From positions 1-21,243 of the forward strand of contig JAPLDV010000565.1 of NCBI GenBank assembly GCA_026391235.1: a stretch of DNA of 21,243 nucleotides, given 5' to 3'. Positions 7,365 to 14,260 of the stretch are shown in pieces; the stretch's first letter is position 1, and each line of letters opens with the position of its first letter. The notes beneath the pieces are model-generated. The model did not search any database. It was not told the DNA's origin and was given only the letters and a program-made list of their open reading frames with translations. A program made the position numbers and the translations under genes. The DNA is from Bacteroidia bacterium. Lineage in GTDB: Bacteria > Bacteroidota > Bacteroidia > Bacteroidales > UBA12481.

Positions 7365-8832
7365 AACACCCTATTTCCCACTCCGCCCCGTCTTTCTTAT
7401 CCTTCACCGTAATGCCGAGCTTCCCCAAATCGTTGCGGATGCGGTCGGATAGCGCAAAATCTTTGTTATTCTTGGCTTCCTGGCGGAGATTGAGGATCAA
7501 TTCCATCACTTTGGGCAGAATCTGACTGTCAGATGATGATTCCGATCCTTCACCAAGGCCCAGAATATCAAAAACGAACTGGTGAAATTGCTGAAGAAGG
7601 ATTTCCAGATCAGCACCGGTGATCTTTTCCCGGCCTTCAGATATCAGGTTGATGAGCCTGACCATATCAAACAGATGAGCGATCAGGATAGGTGTATTCA
7701 GGTCATCGTTAAGCGCATTATAGCAGTTTTCCTTCCATTCTGTGAGGTTTATGCTGGTTTCTTCCGACACCGGCAACCCCGGAAGCATGGACATAGATTT
7801 AATCAGCCTGGCCAGGCCTTTTTCTGAGGCCTGCAGGGCTTCATTTGAGAAATCAAGCGTCGACCGGTAATGGGCCTGGAGTATAAAAAACCGGATGGTC
7901 ATAGGGTCATACGGTTTTTCGAGCAAAGGATGATCCCCTGAAAACAGTTGGTCGAGCAAAATTCCGTTACCCAACGATTTTCCCATTTTCTGACCATTGA
8001 TGGTAATCAGGTTATTGTGCATCCAGTACCGCACCGGGTCTTTGCCGTTTGCAATCTTCGACTGAGCGATTTCGCACTCGTGGTGCGGGAAAAGCAGATC
8101 CAGTCCACCTCCGTGAATATCAAACTCCTCGCCCAGATATTTGGTGCTCATAACTGAGCACTCCAGATGCCACCCGGGGAAGCCTATGCTCCAGGGAGAA
8201 TTCCATCGCATGATATGTTCAGGAAGAGCCATTTTCCAAAGGGCGAAATCATAAGCATTTTTCTTTTCCTCCTGCCCATCGAGTTCCCTGGTGGTGGCCA
8301 GCAGATCCTCGAGAACACGGCCAGAAAGCTTTCCATAGTGATTGGCAGAATTATACTTTTCGACATCAAAATAGACCGATCCGTTGCTGATGTAAGCGAA
8401 TCCCTCGTCGAGAATTTTTGTGACCATTTCCAGCTGTTCGGGAATATGTCCGGATGCCCGTGGTTCAATGCTGGGCTTGAGAACGTTCAACTGTTCCATA
8501 TTGTGGTGGTAGTTGTCGGAATATCTTTGAACCACCTCCATCGGTTCAATTTGTTCGAGCAATGCCTGTGTCGCAATCTTATCTCTCCCTGCATCGGCAT
8601 CGTTTTCAAGATGTCCTACATCGGTAATATTACGCACATACCTGACTTTATATCCGATGTGACGGAGATAGCGAAAAAGCAGGTCGAATGTGATGGCCGG
8701 CCGGGCATGGCCCAAATGCGCATCTCCATAAACTGTAGGGCCGCACACATAAAGACCGACAAACGGGGGATGGAGAGGTTCAAATATCTCCTTCCTGCGG
8801 GTTAGCGTGTTGTATACAATAAACTCATCCAT
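7363..8832 (-). CDS. cysS: Cysteine--tRNA ligase
   Basis: This is a class I synthetase, 489 residues, that attaches cysteine to tRNA-Cys using a zinc site for cysteine discrimination. It has the zinc ligand Cys30 in VCGPTVY and the HIGH-type motif HLGH at 39-42. The [12 protein letters not shown] and [18 protein letters not shown] stretches hold the other zinc and tRNA-contacting residues. The KMSKS-type loop reads KMGKS at 282-286; Gly replaces the first Ser, a substitution tolerated in class I enzymes. The C-terminal helical anticodon domain is present to residue 489. The start at 8832 gives the standard N-terminus. The 5' side is bounded by a strong terminator only about 31 nt upstream, so cysS must use a promoter very close to its start or depend on read-through. 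Confidence 0.97.
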   Translation of the reverse strand: MDEFIVYNTLTRRKEIFEPLHPPFVGLYVCGPTVYGDAHLGHARPAITFDLLFRYLRHIGYKVRYVRNITDVGHLENDADAGRDKIATQALLEQIEPMEVVQRYSDNYHHNMEQLNVLKPSIEPRASGHIPEQLEMVTKILDEGFAYISNGSVYFDVEKYNSANHYGKLSGRVLEDLLATTRELDGQEEKKNAYDFALWKMALPEHIMRWNSPWSIGFPGWHLECSVMSTKYLGEEFDIHGGGLDLLFPHHECEIAQSKIANGKDPVRYWMHNNLITINGQKMGKSLGNGILLDQLFSGDHPLLEKPYDPMTIRFFILQAHYRSTLDFSNEALQASEKGLARLIKSMSMLPGLPVSEETSINLTEWKENCYNALNDDLNTPILIAHLFDMVRLINLISEGREKITGADLEILLQQFHQFVFDILGLGEGSESSSDSQILPKVMELILNLRQEAKNNKDFALSDRIRNDLGKLGITVKDKKDGAEWEIGC

Positions 8833-8863
8833 AAATCAGGGATAATTTTGCTCCGGTAAAAGT

Positions 8864-8908
8864 AAAAAAAATTAGCCAGGGGGAAGGGAAGGGATACCTG
8901 GCTAATTT
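8864..8908 (-). terminator. Rho-independent terminator between the two-component remnant and cysS
   Basis: A perfect 12-bp inverted repeat AAATTAGCCAGG / CCTGGCTAATTT encloses a 16-nt loop (GGGAAGGGAAGGGATA on the plus strand). On the minus strand the stem runs into eight consecutive T. It faces transcription coming from the decayed regulator, and its T-run ends about 31 nt before the cysS ATG. A role as an attenuator of cysS cannot be excluded. Confidence 0.85.
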
Positions 8909-8978
8909 AGAAGCTGGCAAAGTGCGGGGCCTAAGAATCCGGGCTGACCCTAATGGGTGATAATGAAAGGATGAAGGG

Positions 8979-8998
8979 GGGGAACTCTCCCCTTTTTT
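8979..8998 (+). terminator. Short hairpin with T-run, plus-strand orientation
   Basis: GGGGA-ACTC-TCCCC is followed by six T on the plus strand. No plus-strand gene is upstream in the neighbourhood, so it would only stop antisense transcription through cysS or be a relic within the decayed region. Confidence 0.35.
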
Positions 8999-9097
8999 GT
9001 CAATGCTATTTTTGGTACTCTCTAACATTTTTTGTTTTAGCAGAACCAAAAATAACTGACGGAAACCAGAAAAAATTCGGGATTGTGTATTCTGCTG

Positions 9098-9499
9098 GGT
9101 TGACTGTATAACCTGAATGTTTTCTCCTTTCGAAAGAAACACGGTTGAGTAATTTCCGGCAGCCTCAAAGCGAACGATATCCTGAATTTCAACAAAGATG
9201 AGCCCGTCATTTGAAGGCAGGCTGATTTTGTCGAAATGGCTTTTCAATGAGTTGTTCAGAATATCCAGCCGGGATTGGATATTGCTTACCAGCCGGATTT
9301 TCATAAATCGCTGCACTGCCTCCTGAAGCTCTGTGTAATTGATCGGTTTCAGAAGATAATGCAACACTGAAAACTCGAACGCTTTTAGCGCGAAATCATT
9401 ATAAGCTGTATTAAATATGATCTCGAATTCAACCTTTCCAATACGGTTCAGCAGATCAAAAGCATCGCCGTCAGGCATGGCGATATCGAGGAAAACCAA
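9098..9499 (-). pseudogene. Remnant of a LytTR-type response regulator
   Basis: The reading frame starts in the middle of a receiver domain at VFLDIAMPDGDAFDLL, so the acidic N-terminal third is missing. It continues through the receiver (FNTAY, LLKPI) into a LytTR DNA-binding domain (VEIQDIVRFEAAGNYSTVFL) that stops matching after IQVIQST near 9098. Typical LytTR domains continue with a strand-helix segment that is absent here. The open frame runs on to 8825, but that tail reads through the terminator at 8864-8908 and overlaps the cysS start, so it is not a genuine protein end. Both the phosphorylation pocket and the DNA-binding domain are incomplete. It is interpreted as a broken gene. Confidence 0.8.
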
Positions 9500-9612
9500 T
9501 AATTATTTATGGATGAAACCCATATCCGGCCTAAAGTATCTGAGAAAATTCGAAAATTGGTATTTTCCTTCAGCTCATCGGTAACGGTAAACTCAAACCA
9601 AAAGCCATAAAT
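9499..9612 (-). pseudogene. Fragment of a sensor beta-propeller (Reg_prop) kinase gene
   Basis: Just upstream of the regulator remnant, in a different frame on the minus strand, codons spell FTVTDELKENTNFRIFSD then TLGRIWVSSINNY. This is the typical two-component propeller repeat (TxDGLxxNxxFxIFxDxxGRIWxxxxNG). The fragment joins the receiver piece directly around 9499. In Bacteroidota such propeller histidine kinases often precede LytTR regulators. A deletion fusing the first propeller repeat of the kinase to the middle of the regulator explains the arrangement. No intact signal peptide or kinase domain remains. Confidence 0.55.
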
Positions 9613-9698
9613 ATGAAAACATGCTTCGCGAAGTCACACTGAGATGGTTAATTAACCCAAAATTAATGTAAATCAGCAGAATCCCTTTTGAATTTGGT

Positions 9699-9706
9699 TA
9701 ATTTTG
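9699..9706 (+). promoter_or_regulatory. Candidate -7 element of rnr
   Basis: TAATTTTG matches TAnnTTTG and lies 18 nt before the chosen rnr ATG, predicting a very short leader. No clear TTTG/TTG was found at the -33 distance. The element overlaps an alternative TTG start at 9704, which supports using the ATG at 9725. Confidence 0.35.
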
Positions 9707-9724
9707 CAACAAATTTTATATATA

Positions 9725-11863
9725 ATGACAGGTAGAACACGAAAAGAGAGTCCCAAATCAGCCAATAAAAAAATCCTACGGAGTAAAATCCTCGGGATAT
9801 TCAATCAGAATACAGCGCAGGCATTGAATTACAAACAGATCAGTGCAAAGTTGGGTTTAACTGATACTGACCAGCGGAAATTGATTTCAGATGTTTTGGA
9901 TGAGCTGCTGCGAAGTGGGCAATTAATTGAATTTGAGCGTGGTAAGTATAAATTGAAAGTTCGTGGAGGGCACATTACCGGTACTGTTCAGATGACCCGT
10001 TCGGGTGCCGCTTATATTATTACCGATGAGGTAAAGGAAGAGGTTTATATCAATAACCGCAATGTGAACCGGGCACTGAACGGCGACAAGGTAAAAGTTT
10101 ACCTGTATGCCCACCGGGAAGGCCAGAGACTGATGGGGGAGATTGTAGAGATTCTCGAACAGAGGGAACGCACATTTGTAGGAACCATTGAACGTTCATC
10201 CGGCTATTATTTCCTGATTCCCGATAACCGGGATATGCCTTATGATATATTTATTCATCCGCGCAATCTGAAGGGTGCCGAAGAGGGGCAGAAAGTGGTT
10301 GCCCGTATTACCGATTGGCCGCCAAGCGCGAAAAATCCTTTCGGTGAAGTAGTTGATGTATTGGGCGCTGCCGGGTTGCATGAAACCGAAACACATGCCA
10401 TTCTGGCTGAATTTGAACTCCCTTACAAATTCCCCGAAAATGTTCTGCGCCAGGCAGATCTGGTGCCGGGAGAAATAACCGATCAGGAAATAAAATCGAG
10501 AAGGGATTTCAGGGAGATTGCAACCTTTACCATCGATCCCGGAGATGCCAAGGACTTTGATGATGCACTTTCGCTGAACAAGCTCGCCAACGGCAACTGG
10601 GAAATAGGAGTGCATATTGCAGACGTAAGCTATTATGTGAAACCATTTTCAGAGATCGATAAAGAGGCATTTGCCCGCGGCACATCGGTTTATCTGGTAG
10701 ATAGGGTAGTCCCCATGCTTCCGGAACGGCTGTCGAACGACCTTTGTTCACTCAAGCCTCATAAGGACCGTCTCTGTTTTTCAGCAGTGTTTGAGATGAA
10801 CGAACAGGCAGAGATAGTGAATCAATGGTTTGGACGAACGGTCATACATTCCGACCGACGCTTTTCTTATGAGGAAGCGCAACAAATTATTGAAACCGGC
10901 GAAGGCGACCTTTCTGCCGAAATTCTGCAATTCCACAAACTGGCTTCGATCATGCGCGCAAAACGGTTTAAGCAGGGATCATTCTCCTTTGAGCGGGTGG
11001 AAGTGAAGTTTTATATCGACGATAAAGGGAAACCAACAGGCGTTTACTTTAAAGAGGCAAAAGAGTCGAACTGGCTGATCGAGGAGTTCATGTTGCTGGC
11101 CAACAAAAAAGTAGCTGAAAAAATCGGAAAAGTTAAGCAGGGGCAACGCGCCAAAACCTTTGTGTACCGGATTCATGACCGACCTAATGCAGAGAAGCTG
11201 ATTAATTTTTCAAATTTTGTCCACCAATTCGGCTATTCGGTTAAAACGGCAAGTCATAAGACAATTGCCGATTCGATGAACCGGCTTCTAACCGATATTC
11301 GTGGTAAAAACGAAGAGTATATTATTGAAAGTCTGGCTATCAGGACTATGGCCAAGGCCAAATATTCAACCCAGAATATCGGTCACTACGGTTTGTCGTT
11401 CGAGCATTACACCCATTTCACCTCGCCCATCAGGCGATATCCCGATTTGATGGTTCACCGGTTGCTCGATATGTACCTGCATAATGAACCTTCCGAAAAT
11501 CAGCAAAAGGTTGAGGGCATGTGCATTCAATCGAGCCAGATGGAAGAACGGGCAGTTAATGCTGAACGGGCAAGCGTAAAATACAAGCAGGTTGAATTTC
11601 TCCAGGATAAGGTGGGCCAAAAATTTGAAGGCATCATTTCCGGCATCAGCGAATGGGGATTTTTTGTGGAATTAACTGAAAATCATTGTGAAGGAATGAT
11701 CCCGATGCGCGATATGGATGACGATTTTTACGAATACGATGAAAAGAATTATTGTCTGGTTGGTGTACATACTCGCAGGCGGTTTACCATCGGTCAGAAA
11801 GTGACCATTGAAATTGCACGTACTAATCTGGCTAAGAGGCAGATGGACTTTAAATTGATATAA
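9725..11863 (+). CDS. rnr: Ribonuclease R
   Basis: This is a processive 3'-5' exoribonuclease of the RNB family, 712 residues, that degrades structured RNA and helps in RNA quality control. Domains in order are a basic N-terminus, a winged-helix-like region (about 20-80), cold-shock OB folds (about 85-230), and the RNB catalytic domain. That domain carries the catalytic motif at 269-283 (TIDPGDAKDFDDALS, with D271, D277, D279 and D280). A C-terminal S1 domain runs from about 632 to 712 (FEGIISGISEWGFFVEL). The numbering of the active-site Asp residues is within one of the E. coli enzyme. The frame can be extended to a TTG at 9704, but that overlaps the predicted -7 element. It lacks a long Lys-rich C-terminal tail. 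It appears to stand alone and converges on the glycosyltransferase gene. Confidence 0.96.
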   Translation: MTGRTRKESPKSANKKILRSKILGIFNQNTAQALNYKQISAKLGLTDTDQRKLISDVLDELLRSGQLIEFERGKYKLKVRGGHITGTVQMTRSGAAYIITDEVKEEVYINNRNVNRALNGDKVKVYLYAHREGQRLMGEIVEILEQRERTFVGTIERSSGYYFLIPDNRDMPYDIFIHPRNLKGAEEGQKVVARITDWPPSAKNPFGEVVDVLGAAGLHETETHAILAEFELPYKFPENVLRQADLVPGEITDQEIKSRRDFREIATFTIDPGDAKDFDDALSLNKLANGNWEIGVHIADVSYYVKPFSEIDKEAFARGTSVYLVDRVVPMLPERLSNDLCSLKPHKDRLCFSAVFEMNEQAEIVNQWFGRTVIHSDRRFSYEEAQQIIETGEGDLSAEILQFHKLASIMRAKRFKQGSFSFERVEVKFYIDDKGKPTGVYFKEAKESNWLIEEFMLLANKKVAEKIGKVKQGQRAKTFVYRIHDRPNAEKLINFSNFVHQFGYSVKTASHKTIADSMNRLLTDIRGKNEEYIIESLAIRTMAKAKYSTQNIGHYGLSFEHYTHFTSPIRRYPDLMVHRLLDMYLHNEPSENQQKVEGMCIQSSQMEERAVNAERASVKYKQVEFLQDKVGQKFEGIISGISEWGFFVELTENHCEGMIPMRDMDDDFYEYDEKNYCLVGVHTRRRFTIGQKVTIEIARTNLAKRQMDFKLI

Positions 11864-11876
11864 TTGAACCCAGTGC

Positions 11877-11918
11877 AGCGTGAAGGGGTCCCCGCGAAAG
11901 TGGGGACCTTTTCACGCT
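11877..11918. terminator. 19-bp hairpin with GAAA loop between convergent genes
   Basis: AGCGTGAAGGGGTCCCCGC pairs with GTGGGGACCTTTTCACGCT across a GAAA tetraloop, 19 pairs including three G-T wobbles and no mismatch. It starts 13 nt after the rnr stop, and its far end overlaps the TAG stop of the convergent glycosyltransferase gene. No T-run follows on either side, so it may end or protect both transcripts without being a classical intrinsic terminator. It could also be a REP-like repeat. Confidence 0.65.
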
Positions 11919-12939
11919 AACGAGGATGCGGCACGAGCTCATCCTGCCCGCACACCCGAAAAAGCCCCTGCTTCTCCAGATGGGCCGCAACGTACTCCTG
12001 TTCTGTCTGTCCGGGGGTTGGTACCAGCAAAGCAGTTTTGCCCAGATAAGTAAGATCAGATAAAGTTGAGCTTCCCGGTCGGCAGATAATTGCCTGTGCA
12101 TTAAGAATATACCATGCAATATGTTCGTCGATGGCATGGTCAATCAGTAAAACTGGCCCCTCCTCAGTGATCGTGGGATTTTGATCCGGAAACGACGGCG
12201 GCAGGCCCCGGAATATCACGGATGGAGTTCCATTTCTCGTAAACCTTTGTTTGAGCAGATTCTCGAACAGTGTGCGTTGAGGCTCCGGCCCCGAAACGAG
12301 AGCCAGAACCTCAAATGGCTTTGAAAAATCAGGACATGCCGGAGCAACCCCTTGAAACCTTGAAACCGGTCCGATATATTTCGCATTACCGGGAAGATGC
12401 GGAGGATGGGTCAGTATCCCCGAAAGGTTTGGTTGTCCTGAATAATCGGCTATCCAGATCTCAGAAAACTTCCTGAGCACGATCCGGTGAAGGAGGTACA
12501 TGAACCCTTCACCAAAACTCCAGCCTTTCGGCGCCTTCATCCACAACTGATTGGTAATAAAGATGCTATGTACATCCTTGTGATGAAGGCCGTACCGATG
12601 GTCGCAAATTATTTCGGATACATTGTATTTTGAAACGATTTCGTCAACCTGTTTGTTGTTATTCCGGATTGCCCGAAGAATGCCAGGAACCTGCGGGATC
12701 AATTTTCTGAAAAACCTCCCGCTGTCAGGATAACGAACCTTGTAAAAGGGCATCCGTATCCAGGGAAGATACTGAAAATGATATCTTAAAAAATTAAGGG
12801 AGTCGCCGTCAGATGCGAGGATAACCCGATGCCCCTCGCAAATTGCTTTGCGGATGAAGGGTACCAGTCTGACAGTGTGCCCGAGACCCCATTCGAGCGG
12901 ACTCACCAATATGGTTTTAGGGTTTCCGGCCATGATCAT
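11917..12939 (-). CDS. MurG-like (GT28-type) glycosyltransferase
   Basis: This 340-residue protein has a two-domain GT-B architecture. The N-terminal Gly-rich loop ILVSPLEWGLGHTVRLVP (about 10-27) fits the acceptor-side Rossmann domain. The C-terminal domain holds the nucleotide-sugar-binding motif CRPGSSTLSDLTYLGKTALL near 281-300, with PTPGQTEQEYVA after it, as in MurG/UGT enzymes. It has no signal peptide or membrane span, so it is presumably a cytoplasmic or membrane-associated enzyme building an envelope glycan or glycolipid. Donor and acceptor are unknown. It is probably not MurG itself, as it lies outside any cell-wall cluster and the N-terminal motif differs. The ATG at 12939 begins 3 nt after the radical SAM gene stop; a second ATG lies at 12933. 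The stop codon sits in the hairpin shared with rnr. Confidence 0.75.
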   Translation of the reverse strand: MIMAGNPKTILVSPLEWGLGHTVRLVPFIRKAICEGHRVILASDGDSLNFLRYHFQYLPWIRMPFYKVRYPDSGRFFRKLIPQVPGILRAIRNNNKQVDEIVSKYNVSEIICDHRYGLHHKDVHSIFITNQLWMKAPKGWSFGEGFMYLLHRIVLRKFSEIWIADYSGQPNLSGILTHPPHLPGNAKYIGPVSRFQGVAPACPDFSKPFEVLALVSGPEPQRTLFENLLKQRFTRNGTPSVIFRGLPPSFPDQNPTITEEGPVLLIDHAIDEHIAWYILNAQAIICRPGSSTLSDLTYLGKTALLVPTPGQTEQEYVAAHLEKQGLFRVCGQDELVPHPR

Positions 12940-12942
12940 GAT

Positions 12943-13719
12943 TTAGTATGAAACCTGCACAGGGATACCGAGCTTGATAACCTCTCCGGCGATATTATCC
13001 AGAATTTCCGACTTTATTTTCCGGAGGGTTTGTATCGGCGTGTCCCTGGCAATTGTATAAATCATAACCATCTCAGGCGTCACTGTCTTTACGACTTCTA
13101 ACCAATTCTTAACTTCTTCTTCAGTTGTATTATCCACCTGCATTCCACCGAACTCGCCTTTCACAAAGAGAGTTTGGAGGATGAAACGGCCTTTGAATCG
13201 CATCATTCCTTCAATCACATGATCAATGCGGTAGTCCGATGGAGGCTGATTCATCAATTGTACCGTATGTTCATTGGCTGAATCCAGTTTCAGAATATTC
13301 ATTTCGATCCTTCCGAGCGCATCGAAAATTTCAGGGTTACCCAACCGGGAAGCATTTGACAATACGGCAATTTTAACACCGGGGACAATCTGGTCGCGTA
13401 TGCTGATGGTGTCGGCTATGATATCCGGAAAATCGGGGTGAATGGTAGGCTCTCCGTTCCCTGCAAACGTAATCCGGTCGAGCCGGGTTCCGTTGCTTTG
13501 TATTTGTAAAAGCTTTTCTTCAAGGCGGTTCCTTATTTCTTCACGCAAGGGAAGCCGGATTTTCAGATTGGATCCGGAACTCCACCCGCACTCGCAGTAA
13601 ATACAATTAAAGTTGCAGAATTTTCGGTTTGAGGGAAGGAGGTTGATGCCCAGCGAGGCACCCAGGCGCCTGCTGGTAACGGGTCCGAATATTATATCAT
13701 CGAACAAAAAAGTAGTCAT
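12943..13719 (-). CDS. Radical SAM protein
   Basis: This 258-residue protein has the radical SAM [4Fe-4S] motif C35-x3-C39-x2-C42 (CNFNCIYC), with another Cys at 44. The preceding FGPVTSRRLGASLGINLLP is typical of a bacterial/archaeal radical SAM group that carries this GPVxSRRLGxSLG signature (COG0731-like, from memory). The SAM-binding strand motif appears as FAGNGEPTIHPDF (GGE-like, about 85-97). No C-terminal extra Fe-S domain or SPASM Cys cluster is visible. The substrate of this group is not known to me. It is upstream of, and nearly abuts, the glycosyltransferase, so the two are likely cotranscribed. A link in function (glycan or lipid modification) is only a guess. Confidence 0.85.
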   Translation of the reverse strand: MTTFLFDDIIFGPVTSRRLGASLGINLLPSNRKFCNFNCIYCECGWSSGSNLKIRLPLREEIRNRLEEKLLQIQSNGTRLDRITFAGNGEPTIHPDFPDIIADTISIRDQIVPGVKIAVLSNASRLGNPEIFDALGRIEMNILKLDSANEHTVQLMNQPPSDYRIDHVIEGMMRFKGRFILQTLFVKGEFGGMQVDNTTEEEVKNWLEVVKTVTPEMVMIYTIARDTPIQTLRKIKSEILDNIAGEVIKLGIPVQVSY

Positions 13720-13784
13720 GTTAAGCAGTTTCCATTGGGGCGATAAAGATAGTGGATTTGCCCTGATATGGTGATATTTGTCAT

Positions 13785-13814
13785 TTTGAGGAGATTAATC
13801 CGGAATTACCTTTT
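13785..13814 (+). promoter_or_regulatory. Candidate promoter of the hemerythrin-fold gene
   Basis: TTTG at 13785-13788 and TACCTTTT at 13807-13814 (one mismatch to TAnnTTTG) are separated by 18 nt. This gives a leader of about 30 nt before the ATG at 13850. It is a weak match. Confidence 0.3.
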
Positions 13815-13849
13815 CCAAACATTTCCTGCTTACTTTAATAGCCTTCACA

Positions 13850-14257
13850 ATGGACAAGATCAGGTGGAAAAAGGAGTATTCTTCGGGGTTAAATTATCTC
13901 GATAATCATCGGCGGAACTATCTGGAGATCGTCAATGAACTGATTGATATCTGCAACTCTCAAAATTGCCGGACACGTTTGCCGATAGTCTTTCACCGGC
14001 TGGGATTTTATATTGAGGATTATTTTGTGAAAAAGGAGATGGCCATCAGGGAAGCCCCTGACATTAATCTTTCCGCCTATAAGAAGGAGCATCAGCGTTT
14101 GACCTCGGAGATATCCCGTTTTCAGGAGCGGTATAGCGGGGGGGATGCAGATGTTTGTGCCGAAATGATTGAATTCATGACAGAATGGTTTCTAAACTAT
14201 ATCACCGCCTTTGGCTCAGAGGCTCCCGATTATATGCGGACCAAGGGTTTTGAATAG
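13850..14257 (+). CDS. Hemerythrin-fold protein lacking most iron ligands
   Basis: This 135-residue all-helical protein aligns to bacteriohemerythrin. It starts with W6-KKEYSSGL and LDNH-RRNYLEIVNEL, followed by Y-x3-YF-x3-E-M, Y-KKEH and EWFLNYI. The expected ligands are mostly replaced. In a gapless alignment the first His falls on Arg21 (a His is at 20), the HFxxEE His is Tyr58 and its first Glu is Lys62, the H-x3-H pair is Tyr77/His81, and the W-x3-H site is Tyr117 with the later Asp as Gly122. Only His81, and perhaps His20, remain, so oxygen-binding diiron chemistry is unlikely. The fold is retained and the frame intact, so it is not an obvious pseudogene. It is alone on the plus strand, divergent from the radical SAM gene and ending 3 nt from the amidohydrolase stop. 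Its function is unknown. Confidence 0.65.
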   Translation: MDKIRWKKEYSSGLNYLDNHRRNYLEIVNELIDICNSQNCRTRLPIVFHRLGFYIEDYFVKKEMAIREAPDINLSAYKKEHQRLTSEISRFQERYSGGDADVCAEMIEFMTEWFLNYITAFGSEAPDYMRTKGFE

Positions 14258-14260
14258 GCC

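Noticed and set aside
7982..7996. KMGKS instead of KMSKS in CysRS as a sign of inactivation
   Set aside because: Both lysines and the second serine remain, Gly at this position is tolerated in class I synthetases, and the rest of the enzyme is intact.
8869..8908. G-quadruplex in the terminator loop (GGGGGAAGGGAAGGG)
   Set aside because: Only three runs of three or more G are present before the stem resumes, so a canonical four-tract quadruplex is not supported.
8825..9097. C-terminal ~90 codons of the regulator remnant as a real protein domain
   Set aside because: They read through a clear terminator stem and T-run, overlap the cysS start, and show no LytTR continuation.
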